DNA of 5,802 nt, from assembly GCA_007128755.1 (NCBI GenBank), contig SKWV01000360.1, forward strand, positions 1 through 5,802, read 5' to 3'. A program made the position numbers and the translations under genes. The stretch comes from Trueperaceae bacterium (GTDB lineage Bacteria; Deinococcota; Deinococci; Deinococcales; Trueperaceae). Below the pieces are notes generated by a model. That model made no database searches. It was not told the origin of the DNA and worked only from the letters and a program-made list of their open reading frames with translations. Below are positions 1 through 5,802 of this stretch, piece by piece. Positions within the stretch are counted from its first letter, which is position 1. Each line of letters opens with the position of its first letter.

Positions 1-375
1 GCGCTCGAGGAGGTCCTCGGTGCGCGCGTCGGCCCGCCGGCGGCGACAGCGCCGCGGGTCCCGGGCTCCCTCGCCCGTCACTACGCCCCCCGCGTCCCGG
101 CGCGTATCGTGTCCGCCGACGCGCTCCGGCGCGTGCCCGAGGGGGTGGGCGTGATCCACCCGCGCAGCGTGCCGACCGACGCGGCGTGCGCCTGGGCCCT
201 GCCCGACGACGCCGACGGGTACGCTCGGGAGCTCTACGCCACGCTGCGGCGGGCGGAGGATGGCGGGGTGCGCGAGCTCTGGATCGCCGAGGTGCCGATC
301 GGCCCCGGCTGGACCGCCATCCTGGATCGCTTGCGGCGCGCCACCGAGGGCGCCGCGACGGAGGAGACGCCATGA
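1..375 (+). CDS. ywlC: Sua5-type L-threonylcarbamoyladenylate synthase, C-terminal part (5' end outside window)
   Basis: The frame is open from base 1 and gives the last 124 residues before TGA at 373-375. Sua5/YwlC proteins make threonylcarbamoyl-AMP from threonine, bicarbonate and ATP in the cytoplasm, the first step of the t6A37 modification of ANN-decoding tRNAs. The YrdC-like catalytic domain lies upstream and is not visible. What is seen is the linker motif PGSLARHYAP (visible residues 21-30), matching the conserved PG...HYAP linker that folds over the active site in Sua5. A small C-terminal Sua5 domain follows, with the typical YARELYATLRRAE helix (74-86) and the segment IAEVPIGPGWTAILDRLRRA. 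The presence of this domain makes it the long Sua5 form rather than the short TsaC form. The stop overlaps the purE start (ATGA), implying co-transcription and translational coupling. The family call is confident; catalytic residues cannot be checked here. Confidence 0.88.
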   Translation, partial: ALEEVLGARVGPPAATAPRVPGSLARHYAPRVPARIVSADALRRVPEGVGVIHPRSVPTDAACAWALPDDADGYARELYATLRRAEDGGVRELWIAEVPIGPGWTAILDRLRRATEGAATEETP

Positions 376-884
376 ACGATCGACCCACCGCGCTGGTCGC
401 GGTCGTGATGGGCTCGAGCAGCGACTGGGAGACGATGCGCCACGCCGACGAGACGCTCGACGCGCTCGAGGTGGCGCACGAGTGCATGGTCGTGTCGGCG
501 CACCGGACGCCCGATCGGCTGCGCGACGTGGCGCAGGGCGCCGAGGCGGCGGGCGTCCAGGTCATCGTGGCCGGCGCCGGCGGCGCGGCGCACCTGCCCG
601 GCATGCTCGCCGCCTACACGCACCTGCCGGTGTTCGGCGTGCCGGTGCGGAGCCGGGCGCTCTCCGGGCTCGACTCGTTGCTGTCGATCGTGCAGATGCC
701 GCGCGGCGTCCCCGTGGGAACGCTCGCCATCGGCGAGGCCGGCGCGGTCAACGCCGCGCTGCTGGCCGCGGCGGTGCTCGCCCTCCACCGTCCCGACCTG
801 CGGGAGCGGCTCGTCGCCTACCGTCGCGCCCAGACCGAGGCGGCCGAGGCGAGCGTGCTGCCGAGCGCCTCCTTCCGCCGATGA
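372..884 (+). CDS. purE: N5-carboxyaminoimidazole ribonucleotide mutase PurE, class I
   Basis: This 170-residue protein, close to the usual class I length of about 160-175, converts N5-CAIR to CAIR in de novo purine synthesis, normally as a cytoplasmic octamer. Visible family motifs are GSSSD (residues 14-18, phosphate/ribose binding), SAHRTP (42-47, with His44 equivalent to the catalytic His45 of E. coli PurE), AGAGGAAHLPGM (67-78), and LDSLLSIVQMPRGVPVGTLA (100-119). These are class I features and fit the adjacent purK, which supplies N5-CAIR. The ATG at 372 is supported by a strong GGAGGAG at 360-366 with a 5-base spacer and by the motif starting at the normal distance. The start overlaps the upstream stop, and the TGA at 882-884 overlaps the purK ATG. 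Residues after about 155 form a divergent basic/Ala-rich tail without a recognised role. Confidence 0.95.
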   Translation: MNDRPTALVAVVMGSSSDWETMRHADETLDALEVAHECMVVSAHRTPDRLRDVAQGAEAAGVQVIVAGAGGAAHLPGMLAAYTHLPVFGVPVRSRALSGLDSLLSIVQMPRGVPVGTLAIGEAGAVNAALLAAAVLALHRPDLRERLVAYRRAQTEAAEASVLPSASFRR

Positions 885-2083
885 GCGTCCCTGAGCCCCA
901 CGCGTCCACCACCGCCCGCCCCTCGGCGATCCTGCCCGGGGCGACCCTGGGCGTGCTCGGCGGCGGGCAGCTCGGGAGGATGCTGGCCGCCGCCGCCCGG
1001 CGTCTCGGTTACCGCGTGAGCGTCTGGTGTCCGGACGAAGGCAGCCCGGCGTTCGCCTTGGCCGACGAGGTGGTCTGCCGCCCCTACGACGACGCGGCGG
1101 CGCTGGAGCGCTTCGCGGCGGGCGTCGACGTGGTCGCGCTGGAGTTCGAGAACCTGCCCGCCGCGACCCTCGAGCGCCTCCAGGAGCGGGTCCCGGTGCG
1201 TCCCGGGCCGGAGGTGCTGCGCATCACGCAGCATCGCGCGCTCGAGAAGCGCTTCCTGCGCGAGCTGGGCGTCGACGTCACCGCGTTCGAGGTCGTGAGC
1301 GACGCCGCCGAGCTGGACGCCGCGCTGGCGCACGTGGGCACGCCCGCCGTGCTCAAGAGCGCGACCCTCGGCTACGACGGCAAGGGGCAGGTCGGCATCC
1401 CGGACGCGCTCGGCGACGCCAGCGGCGTCCGGGCGGAGGCGCTGGCGCTGCTGGCGCGGGGCACCTGCGTGCTCGAGCGCCGCGTCGACCTCGCGCTCGA
1501 GCTGTCGGTCATCGTCGCGCGCGGCGTCGGCGGCGAGGTCGCCATCTACCCACCCTTCGAGAACGCCCACGAGCGGCACGTCCTCGACGTCACCGTCGTG
1601 CCGGCGCGCGTGAGCGCCGACGTCGCCGCCGCGGCCGCGGCCATCGCCGTGCGGGTGGCCGAGGGGCTCGACCTCGTCGGGCTCGCCTGCATCGAGTGCT
1701 TCCTCACGACGGCGGGCGAGCTGCTGGTCAACGAGATCGCCCCGCGGCCCCACAACTCCGGGCACGTGACGATCGAGGCCGCCGAGACCGACCAGTTCGA
1801 GCAGCTCCTGCGCGCCGTGTGCGGCCTCCCGCTCGGCTCCACCGCGCTGCGCAGCGCCGGGGCGATGGCCAACCTGCTGGGCGACCTCTGGTCCGACGGC
1901 GAGCCCGATTGGGCGCCGCTCCTCGCGCGCCCGGGCGTGCACCTCCACCTCTACGGCAAGACGGAGGCGCGGCCGGGGCGGAAGATGGGGCACGTGAGCG
2001 TGCTGGCTGCCGACGCCGCGAGCGCGGACGGCCGCGTCCGCGCGGCCCGTGCCCTGCTGAGCCCGCCGGGACGCGGGGGCTGA
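881..2083 (+). CDS. purK: N5-carboxyaminoimidazole ribonucleotide synthetase PurK
   Basis: This 400-residue ATP-grasp enzyme carboxylates AIR with bicarbonate and ATP to give N5-CAIR, the substrate of PurE encoded just before it. Visible signatures are the N-terminal GGGQLGRM loop (residues 27-34), LEFENLP (88-93 region), the ATP-grasp segment LKSATLGYDGKGQ (158-170), YPPFENAH (223-230), the metal/ATP site around IECF (271-274) and NEIAPRPHNSGH (284-295), and the C-terminal YGK...RPGRKMGH (358-371). All are intact, so the enzyme should be active. The ATG at 881 overlaps the purE stop as ATGA. No Shine-Dalgarno match is seen just upstream, so initiation probably relies on coupling to purE translation. 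The chosen start leaves about 22 residues before the Rossmann-like beta strand, somewhat more than in the E. coli protein. No better in-frame start is evident. The amylosucrase gene begins 7 bases after the stop. Confidence 0.95.
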   Translation: MSVPEPHASTTARPSAILPGATLGVLGGGQLGRMLAAAARRLGYRVSVWCPDEGSPAFALADEVVCRPYDDAAALERFAAGVDVVALEFENLPAATLERLQERVPVRPGPEVLRITQHRALEKRFLRELGVDVTAFEVVSDAAELDAALAHVGTPAVLKSATLGYDGKGQVGIPDALGDASGVRAEALALLARGTCVLERRVDLALELSVIVARGVGGEVAIYPPFENAHERHVLDVTVVPARVSADVAAAAAAIAVRVAEGLDLVGLACIECFLTTAGELLVNEIAPRPHNSGHVTIEAAETDQFEQLLRAVCGLPLGSTALRSAGAMANLLGDLWSDGEPDWAPLLARPGVHLHLYGKTEARPGRKMGHVSVLAADAASADGRVRAARALLSPPGRGG

Positions 2084-2090
2084 GGGGCGC

Positions 2091-4046
2091 ATGCAGAACG
2101 CGCTCTTCCTCTCGCCCGAAGCGGCGCCGCTCTTCGAGCACACCGCCGCCGCCGTGGAGCCCATCCTCGAGGGGGTCGCGCCGCGCGACCGGCACCTGTT
2201 CCTGCTGCGGCTCGAGCGCTACTTCCAGAACCTCTACGACGGCCTCGTGCCGGTCTACGGCCGCCGCCCCGACTTCACCGACTTCGTGACGCGGCTCGTG
2301 TGCGCCATGGCCCGGCAGTACCGCGACCGGCCCGAAGAGCTCAAGCTCCTCGACATCGAACGCGACCTGACGCCCGACTGGTTCCAGCGCGAGTCGATGG
2401 TGGGGTACGTCTTCTACGTCGAGCGCTTCGCCGGCACCCTCCGCGCCACGCTCGAGCACCTCGACTACGTCGCCGGGCTCGGCGTGACGTACGTCCACCT
2501 GATGTACGTGCTGCGGCCGCGCGAGGGCGAGAACGACGGCGGCTACGCGATCGCCGACTACCGCGACGTCGACCCGCGCCTGGGCGAGATCGACGACCTC
2601 CGGGTGCTCTGCGACGCCTTCCGCGAGCGCGGCATCTCGGTCTGCATCGATCTCGTGCTCAACCACTGCGCCGACACGCACCCGTGGGCGCGCGCGGCGG
2701 TCGACGGCGCCGGGCGCTACCGCGACTACTTCTACACCTTCCCCGACCGCGAGATGCCCGACGCCTACGAGCGGACCCTGCCCGAGGTGTTCCCCGACTT
2801 CGCCCCCGGCAACTTCACCTGGATCGAGCCGATGGGGCGCTGGGTGTGGACCACCTTCAACGACTACCAGTGGGACCTCGACTGGTCGAACCCCGAGGTC
2901 TTCCTCGAGGTCGTCGACATCATGGGGCACCTCGCCAACCTCGGCGTCGAGGTCTTCCGGATGGACGCCGTCGCGTTCCTGTGGAAGCGCCTCGGCACCG
3001 ACTGCCAGAACCAGTCCGAGGTCCACGACCTGCTGCAGGCCCTGCGCGCGGCCTCGAAGATCGCGACGCCCGCGGTGGCGCACAAGGCCGAGGCGATCGT
3101 CTCGCCGTCGGACCTGATCCACTACTTCGGCACCGGCCGGCGCTACGGCAAGGTCGCCAACATCGCCTACCACAACAGCCTCATGGTGCAGTTCTGGTCG
3201 GCGCTGGCGAGCCGCGACACCCGGCTGATGACGCACGCGCTGGGCGCCTTCCCGCCGACGCCGCCGTCCATCGCCTGGGGGTGCTACATCCGCGGTCACG
3301 ACGACATCGGCTGGGCGATCACGGACGAGGACGCCGCCGCCGTCGGCCTGTCGGGGTACGGGCATCGCCAGTTCCTGTCGGACTACTACTCGGGCCAGTT
3401 CCCCGGGTCGCACGCCCGCGGGGCGGTGTTCCAGTACAACCCCCAGACCGGTGACCGCAGGATCTCCGGGGCGTTCGCCAGCCTCGCGGGGCTCGAGGCG
3501 GCGCTCGAGGCGCGCGACGAGCACTTGGTGACGCTGTCGATCGAGCGCATCCTGCTCGGACACGCGCTGATCGCCGGCTTCGCGGGCCTGCCGCTCATCT
3601 ACATGGGCGACGAGCTCGGCATGCGCAACGACCACGGCTACCAGAAGGATCCCGATCACGCCACCGACAACCGCTGGATGCACCGCCCCAGGATGGACTG
3701 GGACGCCGCCGCCCGGCGGCTGCTGCCCGGCAGCGTGGAGGCGCGCGTCTACGCCGGCGTGCAGAACATCCTGCGCGCGCGCAAGCGCACGCCGCACCTG
3801 CACGCCACGTACCCGACCGAGATCGTCGACGCGCACAACCCGCACGTGTTCGCCACGCTGCGCCGCCACCCCCTGGGGACGCTCGTGTCGCTCTACAACT
3901 TCAGCGAGCACGCCCAGGTGGTGCCGGCCGAGGTCCTCGCGGGGCGGGTGCTGCGGCAGCCCTTCGATCAGCTCGAGAGCCGCTTCCTCGACGTGTCGTC
4001 CGGCGAGATCGTGCTCGGGCCCTTCGAACGGGTCTGGCTGCTGTAG
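2091..4046 (+). CDS. ams: Amylosucrase-type glycoside hydrolase family 13 enzyme (GH13_4)
   Basis: This 651-residue protein resembles Neisseria polysaccharea amylosucrase along its whole length (about 636 residues). Amylosucrase transfers glucose from sucrose to alpha-1,4-glucan, releasing fructose. A helical N-terminal domain (about 1-95) precedes the (beta/alpha)8 barrel with B and B' insertions, and a C-terminal beta domain (about 570-651). Aligned by eye, the nucleophile is Asp292 (VFRMDAVAF), the acid/base Glu334 (HKAEAIV) and the third carboxylate Asp404 (RGHDDIGW). His192 is in LNHCAD. Asp149 (ENDGGY) and Arg528 (TDNRW) match the Asp144-Arg509 salt bridge that closes the sucrose pocket. 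Tyr152 and Phe256 match Tyr147 and Phe250. No signal peptide is seen, so it is probably cytoplasmic. GAGGGG at the purK stop is a plausible ribosome site, 7 bases from purK. Sucrose hydrolases share this subfamily, so polymerase versus hydrolase activity is not settled. Confidence 0.9.
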   Translation: MQNALFLSPEAAPLFEHTAAAVEPILEGVAPRDRHLFLLRLERYFQNLYDGLVPVYGRRPDFTDFVTRLVCAMARQYRDRPEELKLLDIERDLTPDWFQRESMVGYVFYVERFAGTLRATLEHLDYVAGLGVTYVHLMYVLRPREGENDGGYAIADYRDVDPRLGEIDDLRVLCDAFRERGISVCIDLVLNHCADTHPWARAAVDGAGRYRDYFYTFPDREMPDAYERTLPEVFPDFAPGNFTWIEPMGRWVWTTFNDYQWDLDWSNPEVFLEVVDIMGHLANLGVEVFRMDAVAFLWKRLGTDCQNQSEVHDLLQALRAASKIATPAVAHKAEAIVSPSDLIHYFGTGRRYGKVANIAYHNSLMVQFWSALASRDTRLMTHALGAFPPTPPSIAWGCYIRGHDDIGWAITDEDAAAVGLSGYGHRQFLSDYYSGQFPGSHARGAVFQYNPQTGDRRISGAFASLAGLEAALEARDEHLVTLSIERILLGHALIAGFAGLPLIYMGDELGMRNDHGYQKDPDHATDNRWMHRPRMDWDAAARRLLPGSVEARVYAGVQNILRARKRTPHLHATYPTEIVDAHNPHVFATLRRHPLGTLVSLYNFSEHAQVVPAEVLAGRVLRQPFDQLESRFLDVSSGEIVLGPFERVWLL

Positions 4047-4065
4047 CGGCTTCGTCGGCCAGGGC

Positions 4066-4095
4066 TTGCCTTCAGCCCCTCCGGCGTTCTATACT
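4066..4095 (+). promoter_or_regulatory. Probable sigma70-type promoter of the rpsL-rpsG-fusA operon
   Basis: A -35 element TTGCCT (4066-4071, four of six consensus bases) and a -10 element TATACT (4090-4095, five of six) are separated by 18 bases. Transcription would start near 4101-4104, leaving a leader of about 248 nt. The bases after the -10 (CGGTCGG) are GC-rich, like the discriminators of ribosomal promoters that respond to ppGpp in E. coli; this regulatory reading is inference. The site lies between the amylosucrase stop and the str genes, on the expected strand, and TATACT stands out in very GC-rich surroundings. No clear terminator separates it from the upstream operon, so read-through from amylosucrase is possible. 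Confidence 0.65.
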
Positions 4096-4109
4096 CGGTC
4101 GGTTTGGGA

Positions 4110-4140
4110 CCCCCTGCCCGGCAGCGATCGGGTACGGGGG
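4110..4140 (+). promoter_or_regulatory. Leader stem-loop I with GCAGCGAT loop
   Basis: CCCCC (4110-4114) pairs with GGGGG (4136-4140). TGCCCG (4115-4120) pairs with CGGGTA (4129-4134), including one G-U pair, and C4135 is bulged. The 8-base loop at 4121-4128 is GCAGCGAT. The whole element is 31 nt with 11 base pairs and begins within about 10 nt of the predicted 5' end of the transcript. Its loop is identical to that of stem-loop II although the stems differ. Confidence 0.5.
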
Positions 4141-4156
4141 GCGCATGGTTGTGCGC
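4141..4156 (+). promoter_or_regulatory. Small leader hairpin next to stem-loop I
   Basis: GCGCA (4141-4145) is the reverse complement of TGCGC (4152-4156) with a 6-base loop, TGGTTG. It directly abuts stem-loop I, so the two could stack coaxially. With only 5 base pairs in GC-rich DNA, chance is a fair explanation. Confidence 0.25.
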
Positions 4157-4223
4157 GGTCCGCAAAGTCCTCGTGGTTCAGAGGCTCTCACGGAAGACCA
4201 GCACGCGACCTCGAGTCATCATC

Positions 4224-4254
4224 CTCGCCGATGGGGCAGCGATCCCTCGGCGAG
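4224..4254 (+). promoter_or_regulatory. Leader stem-loop II with GCAGCGAT loop
   Basis: CTCGCCGA (4224-4231) is perfectly complementary to TCGGCGAG (4247-4254). After a bulged T4232, GGG (4233-4235) pairs with CCC (4244-4246), closing the loop GCAGCGAT (4236-4243). This gives 31 nt, 11 base pairs, one bulge and an 8-nt loop, the same overall size as stem-loop I. The 3' arm includes TCCCTCG (4243-4249), which is also complementary to the rpsL ribosome-binding region, so this hairpin and the masked state cannot coexist. Confidence 0.55.
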
Positions 4255-4273
4255 CCGATCCACGGGACGGACT

Positions 4274-4287
4274 GCCCCGCGAGGGGC
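4274..4287 (+). promoter_or_regulatory. GNRA-tetraloop hairpin in the rpsL leader
   Basis: GCCCC (4274-4278) and GGGGC (4283-4287) form a perfect 5-bp all-GC stem closed by the loop GCGA (4279-4282), a member of the very stable GNRA class and a common docking element in structured RNAs. The bases after it (TTCGCC) contain no U-run, so it is not an ordinary intrinsic terminator. It lies about 46 nt before the rpsL ribosome-binding sequence. Confidence 0.4.
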
Positions 4288-4332
4288 TTCGCCGGCTGCG
4301 CCGCGAGAGCGCGACGCCACCGGACGCTCAAC

Positions 4333-4339
4333 GAGGGAG
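4333..4339 (+). promoter_or_regulatory. rpsL ribosome-binding site
   Basis: GAGGGAG lies 10 bases before the TTG at 4350. It is the only purine-rich Shine-Dalgarno match there and supports the TTG start together with the in-frame TGA at 4341-4343, which excludes an upstream start. Bases 4332-4338 are complementary to 4243-4249 in stem-loop II. Confidence 0.65.
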
Positions 4340-4349
4340 TTGATCAGGC

Positions 4350-4742
<393 letters not shown>

Positions 4743-4752
4743 GGGAGCAGGC

Positions 4753-5223
4753 ATGGGACGTCGTAGACGAGCAGAGATCCGCCAACTCGAGCCCGACCTG
4801 GTGTACAGCGATACGACGGTCACGGCCTTCGTGAACAAGCTGATGCGCGATGGGAAGAAGAACCTCGGCAGCCGTATCTTCTACGGTTCGTGCCGACTCA
4901 TCCAGGAGCGCAGCGGCCAAGAGCCGCTGAAGGTCTTCCGGCAGGCCGTCGACAACGTGCGTCCGCGCATCGAGGTCCGCAGCCGCCGCGTCGGTGGGTC
5001 CACCTACCAGGTGCCGGTCGAACTGAACCCGCGCCGGTCGCAGAGCCTCAGCCTGCGCTGGCTGGTGGCGGCCTCCAACGCGCGGCCCGAGCGCACGGCC
5101 GTCGAGCGCGTGGCGGGCGAGCTGCTCGACGCGGCCGGTGGCCGCGGCGGCGCCGTCAAGAAGAAGGAAGACATCGAGCGCATGGCCGAGGCCAACCGCG
5201 CCTACGCGCACTACCGATGGTAG
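4753..5223 (+). CDS. rpsG: 30S ribosomal protein S7
   Basis: S7 is a primary 16S rRNA-binding protein that nucleates assembly of the 30S head and lies near the E site. The 156-residue length is typical. Visible features are the basic N-terminus MGRRRRAEIR, the VNKLMRDGKK segment (27-36), the signature VRPRIEVRSRRVGGSTYQVP (69-88), VKKKEDIERMAEANRAYAHY (135-154) and the terminal HYRW. AAGGGAG at 4741-4747 overlaps the rpsL stop and lies 5 bases before the ATG, which fixes this start. The same frame stays open upstream through rpsL, but that extension is out-of-frame sequence without homology. In E. coli, S7 represses its own synthesis through a structured rpsL-rpsG spacer of roughly 100 nt. 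Here the spacer is only 10 bases, so that mechanism cannot operate in the same form. Confidence 0.98.
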   Translation: MGRRRRAEIRQLEPDLVYSDTTVTAFVNKLMRDGKKNLGSRIFYGSCRLIQERSGQEPLKVFRQAVDNVRPRIEVRSRRVGGSTYQVPVELNPRRSQSLSLRWLVAASNARPERTAVERVAGELLDAAGGRGGAVKKKEDIERMAEANRAYAHYRW

Positions 5224-5242
5224 GCGGCGGGAGAACCAGGAC

Positions 5243-5802
5243 ATGGCCACGCAGACACTGATCGACCTCCAGATGACCCGGAACATCGGGATCGCGGCTC
5301 ACATCGACGCCGGCAAGACGACGTTGACGGAGCGGATCCTGTTCTACACCGGGCGCATCCACAAGACCGGCGAGACGCACGAAGGCGCCTCGCAGATGGA
5401 CTGGATGGAGCAGGAGAAGGAACGCGGCATCACCATCACGTCGGCGGTGACGCAGGCCTTCTGGCGCGAGATGCGCATCAACATCATCGACACGCCCGGG
5501 CACGTGGACTTCACGATCGAGGTCGAGCGCTCCATGCGCGTGCTCGACGGCGCGGTCGCGGTGTTCGACGCCAGCCAGGGCGTCGAGCCGCAGTCCGAGA
5601 CGGTGTGGCGGCAGGCGGACAAGTACCGCGTGCCTCGCATCGCCTTCGCCAACAAGATGGACAAGACCGGCGCCGACTTCCAGCTCGTCATCGACTCGAT
5701 GGAGGAGCGCCTCGGCGCCAACGCCGTCGCGGTGCAGTGGCCGATGGGCGCCGAGGACCACTTCCTCGGGATGATCGACTTGGTCGAGATGCAGGCGATC
5801 AC
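5243..5802 (+). CDS. fusA: Elongation factor G, N-terminal part (3' end outside window)
   Basis: EF-G is the GTPase that drives translocation on the ribosome and helps recycle ribosomes. The first 186 residues of about 690-700 are visible and cover most of the G domain. GTPase motifs are present in order: P-loop AHIDAGKT (19-26), switch I segment MDWMEQEKERGITI (52-65), DTPGH (83-87, with the catalytic-type His87) and NKMD (137-140). The MDWMEQE...RGIT segment is characteristic of EF-G rather than LepA, TypA or RF3. The ATG at 5243 follows GGGAG at 5229-5233 by 9 bases and gives the usual short lead into RNIGIAAHIDAGKTT. The in-frame ATG at codon 11 is too close to that strand to be favoured. 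The gene is 19 bases downstream of rpsG in the classical str order. tuf may follow outside the window. Confidence 0.97.
   Translation, partial: MATQTLIDLQMTRNIGIAAHIDAGKTTLTERILFYTGRIHKTGETHEGASQMDWMEQEKERGITITSAVTQAFWREMRINIIDTPGHVDFTIEVERSMRVLDGAVAVFDASQGVEPQSETVWRQADKYRVPRIAFANKMDKTGADFQLVIDSMEERLGANAVAVQWPMGAEDHFLGMIDLVEMQAI

Larger units (their letters stand above)
4102..4349 (+). promoter_or_regulatory. Long structured 5' leader of the str operon (inferred)
   Basis: From the predicted start of transcription to the rpsL start codon there are about 248 nt with no convincing gene. The open frames crossing it have no family resemblance. The stretch can form several stem-loops: 4110-4140, 4141-4156, 4224-4254 and 4274-4287, and possibly a weak one at 4298-4312. 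The two 31-nt stem-loops carry the same apical loop. No transcription terminator with a U-run is seen, so any control would more likely act on translation, RNA stability or a factor-dependent event. It does not match a leader class I recognise. The 5' boundary depends on the promoter call. Confidence 0.5.

Noticed and set aside
818..2164. Long open frame on the reverse strand opposite purK
   Set aside because: Same explanation: it mirrors purK, has no recognisable motif, and its composition is typical of antisense translation of high-GC genes.
1728..3911. Very long open frame on the reverse strand opposite purK and amylosucrase
   Set aside because: It runs antisense to two clearly recognised genes, its translation is low-complexity Arg/Val/Ala/Asp-rich with no recognisable family, and long antisense frames are expected in DNA with G/C-rich third positions.
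4062..4078. Inverted repeat GGGCT...AGCCC after amylosucrase as an intrinsic terminator
   Set aside because: The stem is only 5 bp, it is not followed by a T-run, and it overlaps the -35 element of the str promoter.
4104..4343. Possible TTG-initiated leader peptide ending just before rpsL
   Set aside because: It has no ribosome-binding site, no recognisable sequence and no run of regulatory codons. The stop at 4341-4343 is useful only as evidence for the rpsL start.

Overview
This window looks like chromosomal DNA of a high-GC bacterium. Third codon positions are strongly G/C-rich, and every supported gene lies on the + strand. The genes are housekeeping ones plus one carbohydrate enzyme. 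Nothing here is phage, plasmid, insertion sequence or CRISPR. The sequence does not fix a phylum. The bacterial-type S12, S7 and EF-G, the str gene order and the GC-rich codon use would suit several environmental high-GC lineages.

Region 1 (1-4046) is a tightly packed four-gene block. It holds the 3' end of a Sua5-type threonylcarbamoyl-AMP synthase gene (tRNA t6A modification), then purE and purK (the two-step carboxylation of AIR in purine synthesis), then a complete GH13 amylosucrase-type gene. The first two junctions are ATGA stop/start overlaps and the third gap is 7 bases, so the block is probably one transcript with translational coupling. PurE has class I motifs and is paired with PurK, so the route runs through N5-CAIR. 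The amylosucrase keeps the residues expected for sucrose use and is the odd member of the block.

Region 2 (4047-4349) is the only long non-coding stretch. It contains a good sigma70-like promoter (TTGCCT, 18 bases, TATACT) and an inferred leader of about 248 nt before rpsL. The leader is rich in potential RNA structure. Two 31-nt stem-loops, each with 11 base pairs, one bulged base and an identical 8-nt loop (GCAGCGAT), have unrelated stem sequences. One arm of the second is complementary to the rpsL Shine-Dalgarno region. A short GNRA-tetraloop hairpin lies between them and the start codon. This is the most interesting part of the window and may be an undescribed regulatory leader of the str operon.

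Region 3 (4350-5802) is the classical str operon: rpsL (S12, TTG start), rpsG (S7) and the first 186 codons of fusA (EF-G), which runs off the window. The spacers are only 10 and 19 bases. S12 has an approximately 5-residue insertion near its C-terminus compared with the E. coli and Thermus proteins.
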